DNA of 64,000 nucleotides from JACCTH01 sp035253825 (GTDB lineage: Bacteria; Actinomycetota; Acidimicrobiia; Spongiisociales; ZC4RG35): assembly GCA_035253825.1 (NCBI GenBank), contig DATFBM010000044.1, positions 42,470-106,469 on the forward strand, read 5' to 3'. The notes beneath the pieces are model-generated. The model had not been told where the DNA came from. It saw only the letters and a list, made by a program, of their open reading frames with translations, and searched no databases. Numbering within the stretch: the first letter of the stretch is position 1; every line of letters begins with the position of its first letter. A program made the translations under genes and the position numbers. Below are positions 55,493-62,365 of this stretch, one piece after another.

Positions 55493-55520
55493 AAAAACCC
55501 TTGAACTAGTTTGGGTTTTT
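55493..55520 (-). terminator. Rho-independent terminator after the tRNA cluster
   Basis: AAAAACCC and GGGTTTTT form an 8-bp inverted repeat around a 12-base loop. On the minus strand it follows the tRNA-Val(GAC) 3' end and finishes in a T run. Being symmetrical it could also act for plus-strand transcription. Confidence 0.65.
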
Positions 55521-55523
55521 CGG

Positions 55524-55601
55524 TGGTGGGCCCTACTGGACTTGAACCAGTGACCTCTTCCGTGTCAGGGAAGCGCTCTAGCCGGACTGAGCTAAGGGCC
55601 C
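55524..55601 (-). tRNA. tRNA-Val (anticodon GAC)
   Basis: The cloverleaf starts GGGCCCTTAGCTCAGTCCGG. The acceptor GGGCCCT pairs with AGGGCCC. The anticodon arm is CTTCC-CTGACAC-GGAAG, anticodon GAC. The 3' end encodes ACCA, so CCA is in the DNA. Confidence 0.95.
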
Positions 55602-55666
55602 CTTGCCGAAACCTAAGGCTATAAGCCGTGGTTTCCGCGGCTCAGAACCTTAGGTTTCGAAAAGTT

Positions 55667-55740
55667 TGGAGGCGACGTCCGGAATTGAACCGGAGTGACG
55701 GGTTTTGCAGACCCGCGCCTAACCACTCGGCCACGTCGCC
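55667..55740 (-). tRNA. tRNA-Cys (anticodon GCA)
   Basis: The cloverleaf starts GGCGACGTGGCCGAGTGG. The acceptor GGCGACG pairs with CGTCGCC. The anticodon arm is CGGGT-CTGCAAA-ACCCG, anticodon GCA. Discriminator U as expected for Cys; CCA encoded. Confidence 0.95.
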
Positions 55741-55751
55741 AAACAGCGAAG

Positions 55752-55824
55752 AGCGGAAGACGGGGCTCGAACCCGCGACCTCAACCTTGGCAAGGTTGCG
55801 CTCTACCAACTGAGCTACTTCCGC
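55752..55824 (-). tRNA. tRNA-Gly (anticodon GCC)
   Basis: The cloverleaf starts GCGGAAGTAGCTCAGTTGG. The acceptor GCGGAAG pairs with CTTCCGC. The anticodon arm is CAACC-TTGCCAA-GGTTG, anticodon GCC. CCA is not encoded. First of a Gly-Cys-Val tRNA run. Confidence 0.95.
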
Positions 55825-55859
55825 GATTGGGACAATTCTAAACCCGGCGAGCTGATCGG

Positions 55860-56315
55860 TCACCCACCGCTGCGCCAACCATCACCGAATCCCCCGGTGC
55901 TGCCAAACCCCGATGCTCCGCGATCTGAGTCGGAAAGCTCTTCCACCTCCTCGAACCTAACTTCGGGAATGGCGACGATCACGAGTTGGGCGATGCGATC
56001 TCCGACTTCGATATGAAGAGGCTCGGTGCCGTGATTGATCAGGATCACCATCATCTCGCCCCGATATCCCGAGTCGTAGAGCCCAGGACCGTTGACGACG
56101 GAGATCCCATGGCGAATGGCCAGACCGCTGCGAGGTATCACCAGTCCGGCGTACCCCTCGGGTATGGCCAAGGCCAGTCCCGTAGAGACGAGGGCACGAT
56201 CGCCGGGCATCAAGTCAACCGCTTCGCTCGAGGCGATGTCGAAGCCGGCATCGCCCGGGTGCGCGGCCTTGGGGATAGATGCCGCCTGATTAAGGCGGCG
56301 AAAGGTAACCTGCAT
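55860..56315 (-). CDS. dut: dUTP diphosphatase
   Basis: 151 residues, trimeric dUTPase type. The five family motifs are present: HPGDAGFDIASSE, PRSGLAIRHGI, NGPGLYDSGYRGEM, GDRIAQLVIV and the C-terminal RGASGFGSTGGFG. It removes dUTP and supplies dUMP for thymidylate. It is divergent from the large unknown gene that follows. Confidence 0.97.
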   Translation of the reverse strand: MQVTFRRLNQAASIPKAAHPGDAGFDIASSEAVDLMPGDRALVSTGLALAIPEGYAGLVIPRSGLAIRHGISVVNGPGLYDSGYRGEMMVILINHGTEPLHIEVGDRIAQLVIVAIPEVRFEEVEELSDSDRGASGFGSTGGFGDGWRSGG

Positions 56316-56374
56316 GGCGCTGGACCAATCTTTGCTGTGGGGCTGCGGGCGGAGTACGACCCACGGAGACCGAG

Positions 56375-57772
56375 TTGGCCCTCACCTACTGTACCTCTTG
56401 CCAGGCTGATCACGCCCCAGATGAACATCTGTCAACCGTCCGCACCAACGCGCCGACCCGAGGTGGTCGCCACCTCGCTCCCAAGAAGCAGAAGAGCGTC
56501 CGATCGGCATTACCCAAAAGTCTTTCCCGACCCGCTCGGGAGCATCGTCAGCCGAAGGTAACTCCGGAGCCACCCAGACCCACCTTTCCAACTGCCGAGG
56601 AGTTGGGCTCGTCCACTGCCGCTCTGTTTCGGGGTATGAGTGCCAAAACCGGACAGGGAATCACCAGCGTCGTTTCGGCCCTTCGCCAATGGGGATCAGA
56701 GGCGGCGACGGGACTCCGAGAGGCGATCGATATGGGTGGATTCTCGACCGACGAGAACAAGATTCCGTCCAGGAATGCGAACATAGAGGAGCCTGACCGA
56801 TCTCGGCGCCCGTCTGCGGTTGCGGTGCTCGACCGCCACCAGTCCGATCAGGGTTTGGAGCTTTCGATGCTCGAGTCGCTTGGTTTCTATAGCGATGACT
56901 CGGCGCTGGTGGTCACAGTGGCTGAAACGCCCCCAGGTATTGCACCATCGCTCCCGGCACCCGACTCCCGATCCCAGGTTCCAGACATCGATATTGGCGG
57001 CTGGCGCCCCCATGCCATCGCCCGTTCGAAGCTAGGTGGCGGCCGCCTCTCGACTACCGCCATCATCGGTCTTTCGGCGACGCTCGTCGTGCTAGTGGCG
57101 ATGATCACCTCACTCCTGCGTGGACCGGCCGAAACCGAGGTCCGCCAGAACAACCAGCTGTCGGATGCCGCCACCGAGTTGGTGGGCTCGCTGAGCAGAC
57201 TGGATGCAGTCATGGCCGCCCCCACCGGCGAGGTAGCCGAGTCGACGTCGCTCTTGCTCGATGTCGATCGAGCAGCTCGCGATCTCTTCGATGTTGCCGC
57301 CGCCCTCCCCGAGGACAATCCCTCGCGTCAGGCTGCAATCGGAGCTGCCCAATCTGCCCTGGCGATGGAGACAGCGTTGGGCGATGCGCTCAGTTATCGA
57401 GTGATCCTCCAGCCGCTGTGGGATTCGCCGGTGCTGGCCGGCATAACTGATTCGACCGAAGCGGCTTCGATCATCGCAAACTGGCAAGTCGATCTAGCCG
57501 ACATGGTCGAGAGCTTTCCTGACAGCCCACCGCTCGATGAGCACATTGCTCAGGTAACGGACTTCGTCGCCGGATTCGATCAATGGCGTGTCAGGTACCT
57601 AGATGCCCTCACCGCCGGTGATGGGGCCAAAGCTGATGCCGCCGAGGCCGATCTCGAGGGACAGCTCGCCCTCCTGGCCCAAGCGGGTGAGGAGACCCTA
57701 GGGGCCGTCTTCGCCGCGGCCGACGCCGAGCGGGGCCGGCTCATCAGAGCCCTCGACTCGCTTCGTGTCTGA
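56375..57772 (+). CDS. Large hypothetical membrane protein
   Basis: 465 residues from a TTG start. The N-terminus has a CTSCQADHAPDEH segment that could be half of a zinc site, then about 200 residues of polar, probably disordered sequence. One membrane helix (TTAIIGLSATLVVLVAMITS, about 226-246) is followed by an extracytoplasmic helical domain rich in Ala, Asp and Glu. No family recognised. Its 3' end overlaps the convergent nrdR gene by 75 bases. Confidence 0.65.
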   Translation: MALTYCTSCQADHAPDEHLSTVRTNAPTRGGRHLAPKKQKSVRSALPKSLSRPAREHRQPKVTPEPPRPTFPTAEELGSSTAALFRGMSAKTGQGITSVVSALRQWGSEAATGLREAIDMGGFSTDENKIPSRNANIEEPDRSRRPSAVAVLDRHQSDQGLELSMLESLGFYSDDSALVVTVAETPPGIAPSLPAPDSRSQVPDIDIGGWRPHAIARSKLGGGRLSTTAIIGLSATLVVLVAMITSLLRGPAETEVRQNNQLSDAATELVGSLSRLDAVMAAPTGEVAESTSLLLDVDRAARDLFDVAAALPEDNPSRQAAIGAAQSALAMETALGDALSYRVILQPLWDSPVLAGITDSTEAASIIANWQVDLADMVESFPDSPPLDEHIAQVTDFVAGFDQWRVRYLDALTAGDGAKADAAEADLEGQLALLAQAGEETLGAVFAAADAERGRLIRALDSLRV

Positions 57773-58216
57773 GGCCGTCTCCAAGGCCGCCACTTCGCGC
57801 CCGAAGTCCTCTGCGCCTTGGAATTCCTTATAGACCGAGGCAAAGCGGAGATAGGCAACCTCGTCGAGCACTCGGAGCCGGTCCAGCACCAACCGGCCGA
57901 GCTGCTCGGAAGAAATCGGCCCAGCATGGTTGGCCGCCACTGATTCGAGGTCCTCGAGCAGTTCGGAGATTGCACTCGCCGGGACCGGGCGGTCGGCCAG
58001 AGCGGCTTCCACCCCTGTTTGCAGCTTCTCGGGAGCGAAAGGCTCCAAGCGGCCGCTTCTCTTCTTCACCAGGAGAACGGGGGCGTTTCTTTCATAGGTG
58101 GTGAATCGGTGAGCGCAGACACCACAGCTGCGCCGGCGACGAATCGTCGAGCCCTGCTCTGCGGGCCGGCTGTCGATTACCCGCGTTTCATCATTTCCGC
58201 AGATGGGACACCGCAC
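57698..58216 (-). CDS. nrdR: Transcriptional repressor of ribonucleotide reductase genes
   Basis: NrdR represses nrd operons when dATP/ATP binds. I start at GTG 58216 because the protein then begins RCPICGNDETRVIDSR, the universal NrdR start; the frame to 58264 adds 16 unconserved residues. The zinc ribbon has CPIC and CGVC pairs with RRRRSCGVCAHRFTTYER. The ATP-cone domain follows (VKKRSGRLEPFAPEKLQTGV). The 172-residue length is normal with a slightly long C-terminal tail. Confidence 0.94.
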   Translation of the reverse strand: MRCPICGNDETRVIDSRPAEQGSTIRRRRSCGVCAHRFTTYERNAPVLLVKKRSGRLEPFAPEKLQTGVEAALADRPVPASAISELLEDLESVAANHAGPISSEQLGRLVLDRLRVLDEVAYLRFASVYKEFQGAEDFGREVAALETASDTKRVEGSDEPAPLGVGRGEDGP

Positions 58217-58270
58217 CGACCCAGGGTACCGACGGCCCGAAGCTCCGGGCTGGCCCGCTCTCACTGCGAT

Positions 58271-58555
58271 CTAGCCGTCGGATATCGGCAGCAACAACAC
58301 CTGACCCGGTCTGATGTCGACCGATTCGAGATCGTTTAGCGCCCGGATTTCTGAAATCACCGCTCGCGGGTCTCTTCCCGTTTCCAGATCGGAGGCGATC
58401 CCCCAGAGGGTGTCACCAGGGACGACATGGTGGAAACTGGGGGGAGGTGGCGGGGTTTGGGCGGCCACCCTGGTCGAGTAGAGGAGGAAGACCGCGGCCG
58501 AGACCGTGAGGAGGAACAGCAGCTTGAGGGAAAGCGACTGATGGTCTCGGTTCAC
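58271..58555 (-). CDS. LysM-domain membrane protein, probable SOS cell-division inhibitor
   Basis: GTG 58555 has AAGGAGGA five bases upstream, so I reject the longer frame that runs into the operator region. The 94-residue protein has one membrane helix (LKLLFLLTVSAAVFLLY), a Pro-rich linker and a LysM domain (HVVPGDTLWGIASDLE, then IRPGQVLLLPI). It is divergent from lexA with LexA boxes in its promoter. Proteins in this position (Rv2719c/ChiZ, DivS, and the analogous Bacillus YneA) block division during DNA damage, so the same role is inferred. It is followed by nrdR as in M. tuberculosis. Confidence 0.8.
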   Translation of the reverse strand: MNRDHQSLSLKLLFLLTVSAAVFLLYSTRVAAQTPPPPPSFHHVVPGDTLWGIASDLETGRDPRAVISEIRALNDLESVDIRPGQVLLLPISDG

Positions 58556-58606
58556 GGTCTTCCTCCTTGCTCGAATTCGCACACCGTAAGCCGAGGGTGT
58601 GACAAA

Positions 58607-58622
58607 CCGAACTAACGTTCGG
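58607..58622. promoter_or_regulatory. LexA box 1
   Basis: CCGAACTAACGTTCGG, a perfect 6-4-6 palindrome close to the actinobacterial/Gram-positive SOS box (CGAACnnnnGTTCG). It lies just downstream of the LysM-gene -10, over the expected transcription start. Confidence 0.85.
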
Positions 58623-58625
58623 GAG

Positions 58626-58654
58626 ACCTTATCGAACGACTGTTCGGTTGTCAA
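58626..58654 (-). promoter_or_regulatory. Promoter of the LysM gene
   Basis: On the minus strand TTGACA (58654-58649) and TAAGGT (58631-58626) are separated by exactly 17 bases. The spacer is filled by a LexA box, so LexA binding would exclude RNA polymerase. Confidence 0.75.
58632..58647. promoter_or_regulatory. LexA box 2
   Basis: TCGAACGACTGTTCGG matches the SOS box at 11 of 12 palindromic positions. It sits between the -35 and -10 of the LysM promoter. Confidence 0.88.
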
Positions 58655-58657
58655 CTA

Positions 58658-58673
58658 ACGAACAGATGTTTGG
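58658..58673. promoter_or_regulatory. LexA box 3
   Basis: ACGAACAGATGTTTGG, a weaker SOS box on the lexA side, 26 bases from box 2. It is placed to control lexA itself. Confidence 0.7.
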
Positions 58674-58727
58674 TTCTGAAGCTCGATATGTCTACCCTCC
58701 GGAACACGAGTTCGAGAGGAGCACACG

Positions 58728-59354
58728 GTGAAGGACACCACGACCCCCGATTTGACCGGGCGCCAGTCACAAATTCTGGCCTACATACAGGACGCGGTTG
58801 CCGCTCGTGGATATCCACCCTCGGTTCGGGAAATCGGTGAAGCTCTTCACCTCTCCTCGCCCTCGACGGTCCACTTCCACCTCTCGGCCCTGGTGAAAGC
58901 GGGCTATCTACGGCGTGACCCCACCAAACCCCGGGCGATCGAGGTCATCGGAGGCGGGCACGAGCGGGAGCCGAGCGTTCGCCAGGTTCCGATCCTCGGT
59001 CGGATCGCGGCGGGGACTCCGATTCTGGCCGCCGAAGACGTCGAGGATGTCCTCACCCTCCCCACCGCGCTAGTCGGACGCGGCCAGGTCTTCATGCTTC
59101 GCATCAAAGGCGATTCGATGATCGAAGCCGGCATCCTCGACGGCGACCTAGTCGTCATCGAGTCGGGTGCCGAGGTCCGTGACGGTGAGATTGTCGCCGC
59201 CCTCATCGACAAAGAAGAGGCCACGGTCAAGACGCTCCGCCGCAAGGGCGGGAAAGTGATCCTCGAGCCGGCCAACCCCTCGCTCTCGCCCGTGACATAT
59301 GACCGCGGTGTTGACATTCTCGGTCGGGTGGTCAGTGTGATTCGATCCCTTTAG
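58728..59354 (+). CDS. lexA: SOS repressor LexA
   Basis: 208 residues. The N-terminal winged helix contains LTGRQSQILAYIQDAVAARG and the recognition helix SSPSTVHFHLSALVKAGYL. The self-cleavage Ala-Gly bond lies in GRIAAGTPILA. The catalytic Ser is in KGDSMIEAGILDGD and the Lys in EEATVKTLRRKG. Three LexA boxes precede it, indicating autoregulation. Its 3' end overlaps the convergent dapF gene by 23 bases. Confidence 0.97.
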   Translation: MKDTTTPDLTGRQSQILAYIQDAVAARGYPPSVREIGEALHLSSPSTVHFHLSALVKAGYLRRDPTKPRAIEVIGGGHEREPSVRQVPILGRIAAGTPILAAEDVEDVLTLPTALVGRGQVFMLRIKGDSMIEAGILDGDLVVIESGAEVRDGEIVAALIDKEEATVKTLRRKGGKVILEPANPSLSPVTYDRGVDILGRVVSVIRSL

Positions 59355-60090
59355 GGAGGTCGATCTCCCCGGAATAAACGGTGCGCGCCGGACCGGTCAG
59401 CCAGCTCGTTTCCGGTTCGATTTCCACCCGGGCCCGTCCCCCGGCGACTTCGACATCGACCTGATCGCCAACCAAGCCCAATTGCCGGGCCACTGCGGCC
59501 GCGGCCACCATCCCGCTCCCACAAGCCATCGTTTCGCCGACCCCGCGCTCCCAGACCCTCAATCGGATCGATTCGGGCTCGACCGCCACGAAACCGACAT
59601 TGACACCACCCGGTGTTGCGGCCTCGAGGCGATGACCGATTCCGAGCACATCGGCCTTCTCGGGATCTTCCACGATGGTGACAGCGTGTGGATTGCCCAC
59701 CTTGGCGGCGTGGAAGGTGGCTCCTTCCCAGACAAAACTGTCCCCCACCAAAGCCGCCCCCAGTTCGACGCGGGGCTCGGCGTGCGCTTCTACCCGTCTA
59801 TCGCCGACCGCCGTTCTGACCTTGAAACTCTGGGTGGTGGCCAATTGATGGTCATATGCATAACGAGCCACGCACCGGAGCCCGTTGCCGCACATTTCGG
59901 CCGCTCCCCCATCAGCGTTCCAGTAGTCCATCACGACGATCTCACCGTCGCTTCCTACCTGGAGCACTCCGTCAGCCCCAATCCCGAAATGCCGATCGCA
60001 GAGAAAGCGGACGACTCCTGCCGTGATGCCGACTTCACCGGAAAGAACGACGAAGTCGTTGCCCAGGCCCTCCATCTTCTCGAACCTCAT
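59332..60090 (-). CDS. dapF: Diaminopimelate epimerase
   Basis: Converts LL- to meso-diaminopimelate for lysine and peptidoglycan. I start at ATG 60090 (MRFEKMEGLGNDF), which overlaps the miaA stop as ATGA; the longer frame adds unconserved residues. The 252-residue protein has both catalytic Cys: GGAAEMCGNGLRCVARYA and GVGETMACGSGMVAAAA. Confidence 0.96.
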   Translation of the reverse strand: MRFEKMEGLGNDFVVLSGEVGITAGVVRFLCDRHFGIGADGVLQVGSDGEIVVMDYWNADGGAAEMCGNGLRCVARYAYDHQLATTQSFKVRTAVGDRRVEAHAEPRVELGAALVGDSFVWEGATFHAAKVGNPHAVTIVEDPEKADVLGIGHRLEAATPGGVNVGFVAVEPESIRLRVWERGVGETMACGSGMVAAAAVARQLGLVGDQVDVEVAGGRARVEIEPETSWLTGPARTVYSGEIDLPKGIESH

Positions 60091-60977
60091 TTGATCCCCA
60101 AAGCCCGCGCCACGCCAGCCAGGCGTTGATCGAGATCGTCCTCCCACGGCTGCCAATCGATGCGGGGATCACGTCGAAAGTAAGTCCGCTGCCTGCGTGC
60201 CAAGGCGAGAGTGGCACGTCCTATCTCTGCCCAGCCCTCCGAGCTCGTGATCTCGCCGTCCATAGCTCTGATCAATTGGCGATACCCGACTGCCCTTGAA
60301 GCTGTGCGACCGAGACGATGTCGCAACCGTTCGACCTCCTCCCACAGTCCAGCTTCCCGCATCAATTCGACTCGCTCAGCAATCCGATCAGCCAGGGCCG
60401 TCCCCGGATCCAATCCGACGGCTCGGAATTCATATAACGCCTCGTAGCGCTTCACGCGTAACCGGTGGGGATGGCGCGAGCGGGAGGTCGGAGTCTCGCC
60501 GGTCAGGTGAAAGATCTCGAGCGCCCTGAGCACCCTCCTCGGGTTTTTGATGTCGACAATCTCCGTCGCCCCCGGATCGGCACCCACGAGGGCCGCCACC
60601 GGATCTTCCACAGTCTCCAGGCGCTCACGCAGGCTCTGGTCGGTGGGAGGAAAATCGAGCGGATCCACCACCGAGCGAAAGTGGAGTCCCGATCCCCCGA
60701 CGATGAAGACCTCAGGGTGTCGGTTCATCAACTGCCGCGCTGTTGCTTGGAACTGGGCCACGCTGAACTCGACTTCCGGTTCCACCAAGTCGATCATGAG
60801 ATGAGGCACCCTTGCCTGCTCCTCGGCCGAGGGCTTGGCGGTTCCTATGTCCATACCTCGATAGACCTGCATGCTGTCCACGGAAAGGATGGGCGCCTGG
60901 CGTTGAGCCGCCAGCTCGATTGCAGCCTCGCTCTTACCCGAGGCGGTGGGACCGAGGATGGCAAAGATTCGGGTCAG
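60087..60977 (-). CDS. miaA: tRNA dimethylallyltransferase
   Basis: Adds the isopentenyl group to A37 of UNN-reading tRNAs. The first canonical start (GTG 60881) would remove the P-loop and leave a dead protein. Reading from CTG 60977 gives TRIFAILGPTASGKSEAAIE, the proper MiaA start with Walker A, then SVDSMQVYRGMDIGTAKPS and the conserved GGSGLHFRS. The CTG overlaps the miaB stop as CTGA and has GGGGAG six bases upstream. Length is then 296 residues. RRQRTYFRRD near the end is a family hallmark. Confidence 0.95.
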   Translation of the reverse strand: MTRIFAILGPTASGKSEAAIELAAQRQAPILSVDSMQVYRGMDIGTAKPSAEEQARVPHLMIDLVEPEVEFSVAQFQATARQLMNRHPEVFIVGGSGLHFRSVVDPLDFPPTDQSLRERLETVEDPVAALVGADPGATEIVDIKNPRRVLRALEIFHLTGETPTSRSRHPHRLRVKRYEALYEFRAVGLDPGTALADRIAERVELMREAGLWEEVERLRHRLGRTASRAVGYRQLIRAMDGEITSSEGWAEIGRATLALARRQRTYFRRDPRIDWQPWEDDLDQRLAGVARALGIK

Positions 60978-62362
60978 CTGACTCTCCCCACCAGGTGATG
61001 GGGGGCGGCGCTGAGGATGGTTGCCTGCAGCAATCGACCCGGCTCGAAGGTGCCAGGGATGTGCACCAGCTTGCCGCCCCTGGTTCTCGTCGCGGAAATC
61101 GAGGGGTCCTTCTTTGAAGGTCCCTCGGTGAGGACTTCATACCTACCGCCGACCATCGCCTGATTGGTTTTGAGAGACGACTCGTTTTGGATGGTGACCA
61201 GGCGGCCAAAGCGATCGGCGATGACATCCCCTGGGACGAACTGATCAGTCATCGTTGCCGCCCTGGTACCGGGACGAGGCGAGAAGATGAACATGAACGC
61301 CTGGTCGAAGCAAGCCTCTTCGACCAAATCGAGGGTGGCCTGAAAGTCGTCTTCGGTCTCCCCCGGAAAGCCGACGATGATGTCGGTAGAGACACTGAGG
61401 TTCGGAATGAGCTCTCGTGCCATGTTGAGCTTGTCCCAATACCGCCCGGTGTTGTAACCGCGGTGCATCGCCGCCAGAACCCGGTCCGAACCCGATTGCA
61501 GAGGAAGATGAAGTTGCTCACACACCGCCTCTGTCTCGGCCATCGCCAAAGCCACATCCCGACGAAAGTCAGCCGGGTGGGGGCTGGTAAAGCGAACTCG
61601 AGAGATGCCTTCGATCGAGCCCACCTGTCGCAGCAAATCGGCGAAAAGGGGCCGGCGACGACCATCGAGAGCCAGGTCGCGGCCATAGGTGTCGACGTTC
61701 TGTCCGAGAAGGGTCACCTCGATCACCCCCTGGGTGGCGAGACCTCGGATCTCTGACAGCACGTCACCCGGTCGGCGGCTCACTTCCTTCCCCCTTACCG
61801 AGGGAACGATGCAGAAGGTGCAGGTGTTGTTGCAGCCGACCTGGATCGACACCCAGGCCGAGTGGGCTAGCTCGCGCCGAACCGGCAGCGAGGAGGGCAT
61901 CGCCTCCAGTTCATCGACCACCTCGGTAATGCCTCCCCATGCCTCTGCATAATCGATGAGGTCGAGGATGCGATCGAGGTTGTTGGTTCCCATCACCACA
62001 TCAACCCACGGTGCCCGCTTGCGTAGCAGCTCACGATCCTTCTGGGCCGCGCATCCCCCCACTACCAGCAGCGAGTCGGGCCGGCGGTCCTTCCATTCTT
62101 TGAGCTGCCCGAGATTGCCGTACAACCGGTTGTCGGCTGCCTCGCGGATCGTGCAAGTGTTGATGAAAAGGACATCAGCGGCCTCGAGATCGCTGGTGGC
62201 GGTCATCCCGTCGAGGTCGAGCAAACCGGCGATCCGCTCGCTGTCGTGCTCGTTCATCTGACATCCGAAAGTGCGGATGTGATATCGCTTCCCGGTGCGA
62301 GTCGGCAGACGGGACGAAAGCGAGCGGCGCGTAGGCGAAGCGACGGCGATCGTGGTGGTCAT
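60974..62362 (-). CDS. miaB: tRNA-2-methylthio-N6-dimethylallyladenosine synthase
   Basis: Radical-SAM enzyme that adds the methylthio group after MiaA. The 462-residue protein has the MTTase N-terminal domain (IRTFGCQMNEHDSE, INTCTIREAADNR, VVGGCAAQKD) with three Cys for the auxiliary cluster, the radical-SAM CNNTCTFCIVP, TLLGQNVDTYG, and a C-terminal TRAM domain. MiaB and MiaA encoded together fit one modification pathway. Confidence 0.97.
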   Translation of the reverse strand: MTTTIAVASPTRRSLSSRLPTRTGKRYHIRTFGCQMNEHDSERIAGLLDLDGMTATSDLEAADVLFINTCTIREAADNRLYGNLGQLKEWKDRRPDSLLVVGGCAAQKDRELLRKRAPWVDVVMGTNNLDRILDLIDYAEAWGGITEVVDELEAMPSSLPVRRELAHSAWVSIQVGCNNTCTFCIVPSVRGKEVSRRPGDVLSEIRGLATQGVIEVTLLGQNVDTYGRDLALDGRRRPLFADLLRQVGSIEGISRVRFTSPHPADFRRDVALAMAETEAVCEQLHLPLQSGSDRVLAAMHRGYNTGRYWDKLNMARELIPNLSVSTDIIVGFPGETEDDFQATLDLVEEACFDQAFMFIFSPRPGTRAATMTDQFVPGDVIADRFGRLVTIQNESSLKTNQAMVGGRYEVLTEGPSKKDPSISATRTRGGKLVHIPGTFEPGRLLQATILSAAPHHLVGRVS

Positions 62363-62365
62363 CTC

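Noticed and set aside
50098..55601. The 15-base identity between the two tRNA-Val genes as an att core
   Set aside because: Both genes are complete isoacceptors and the shared stretch is normal T-arm conservation, so it is not proof of an attachment site.
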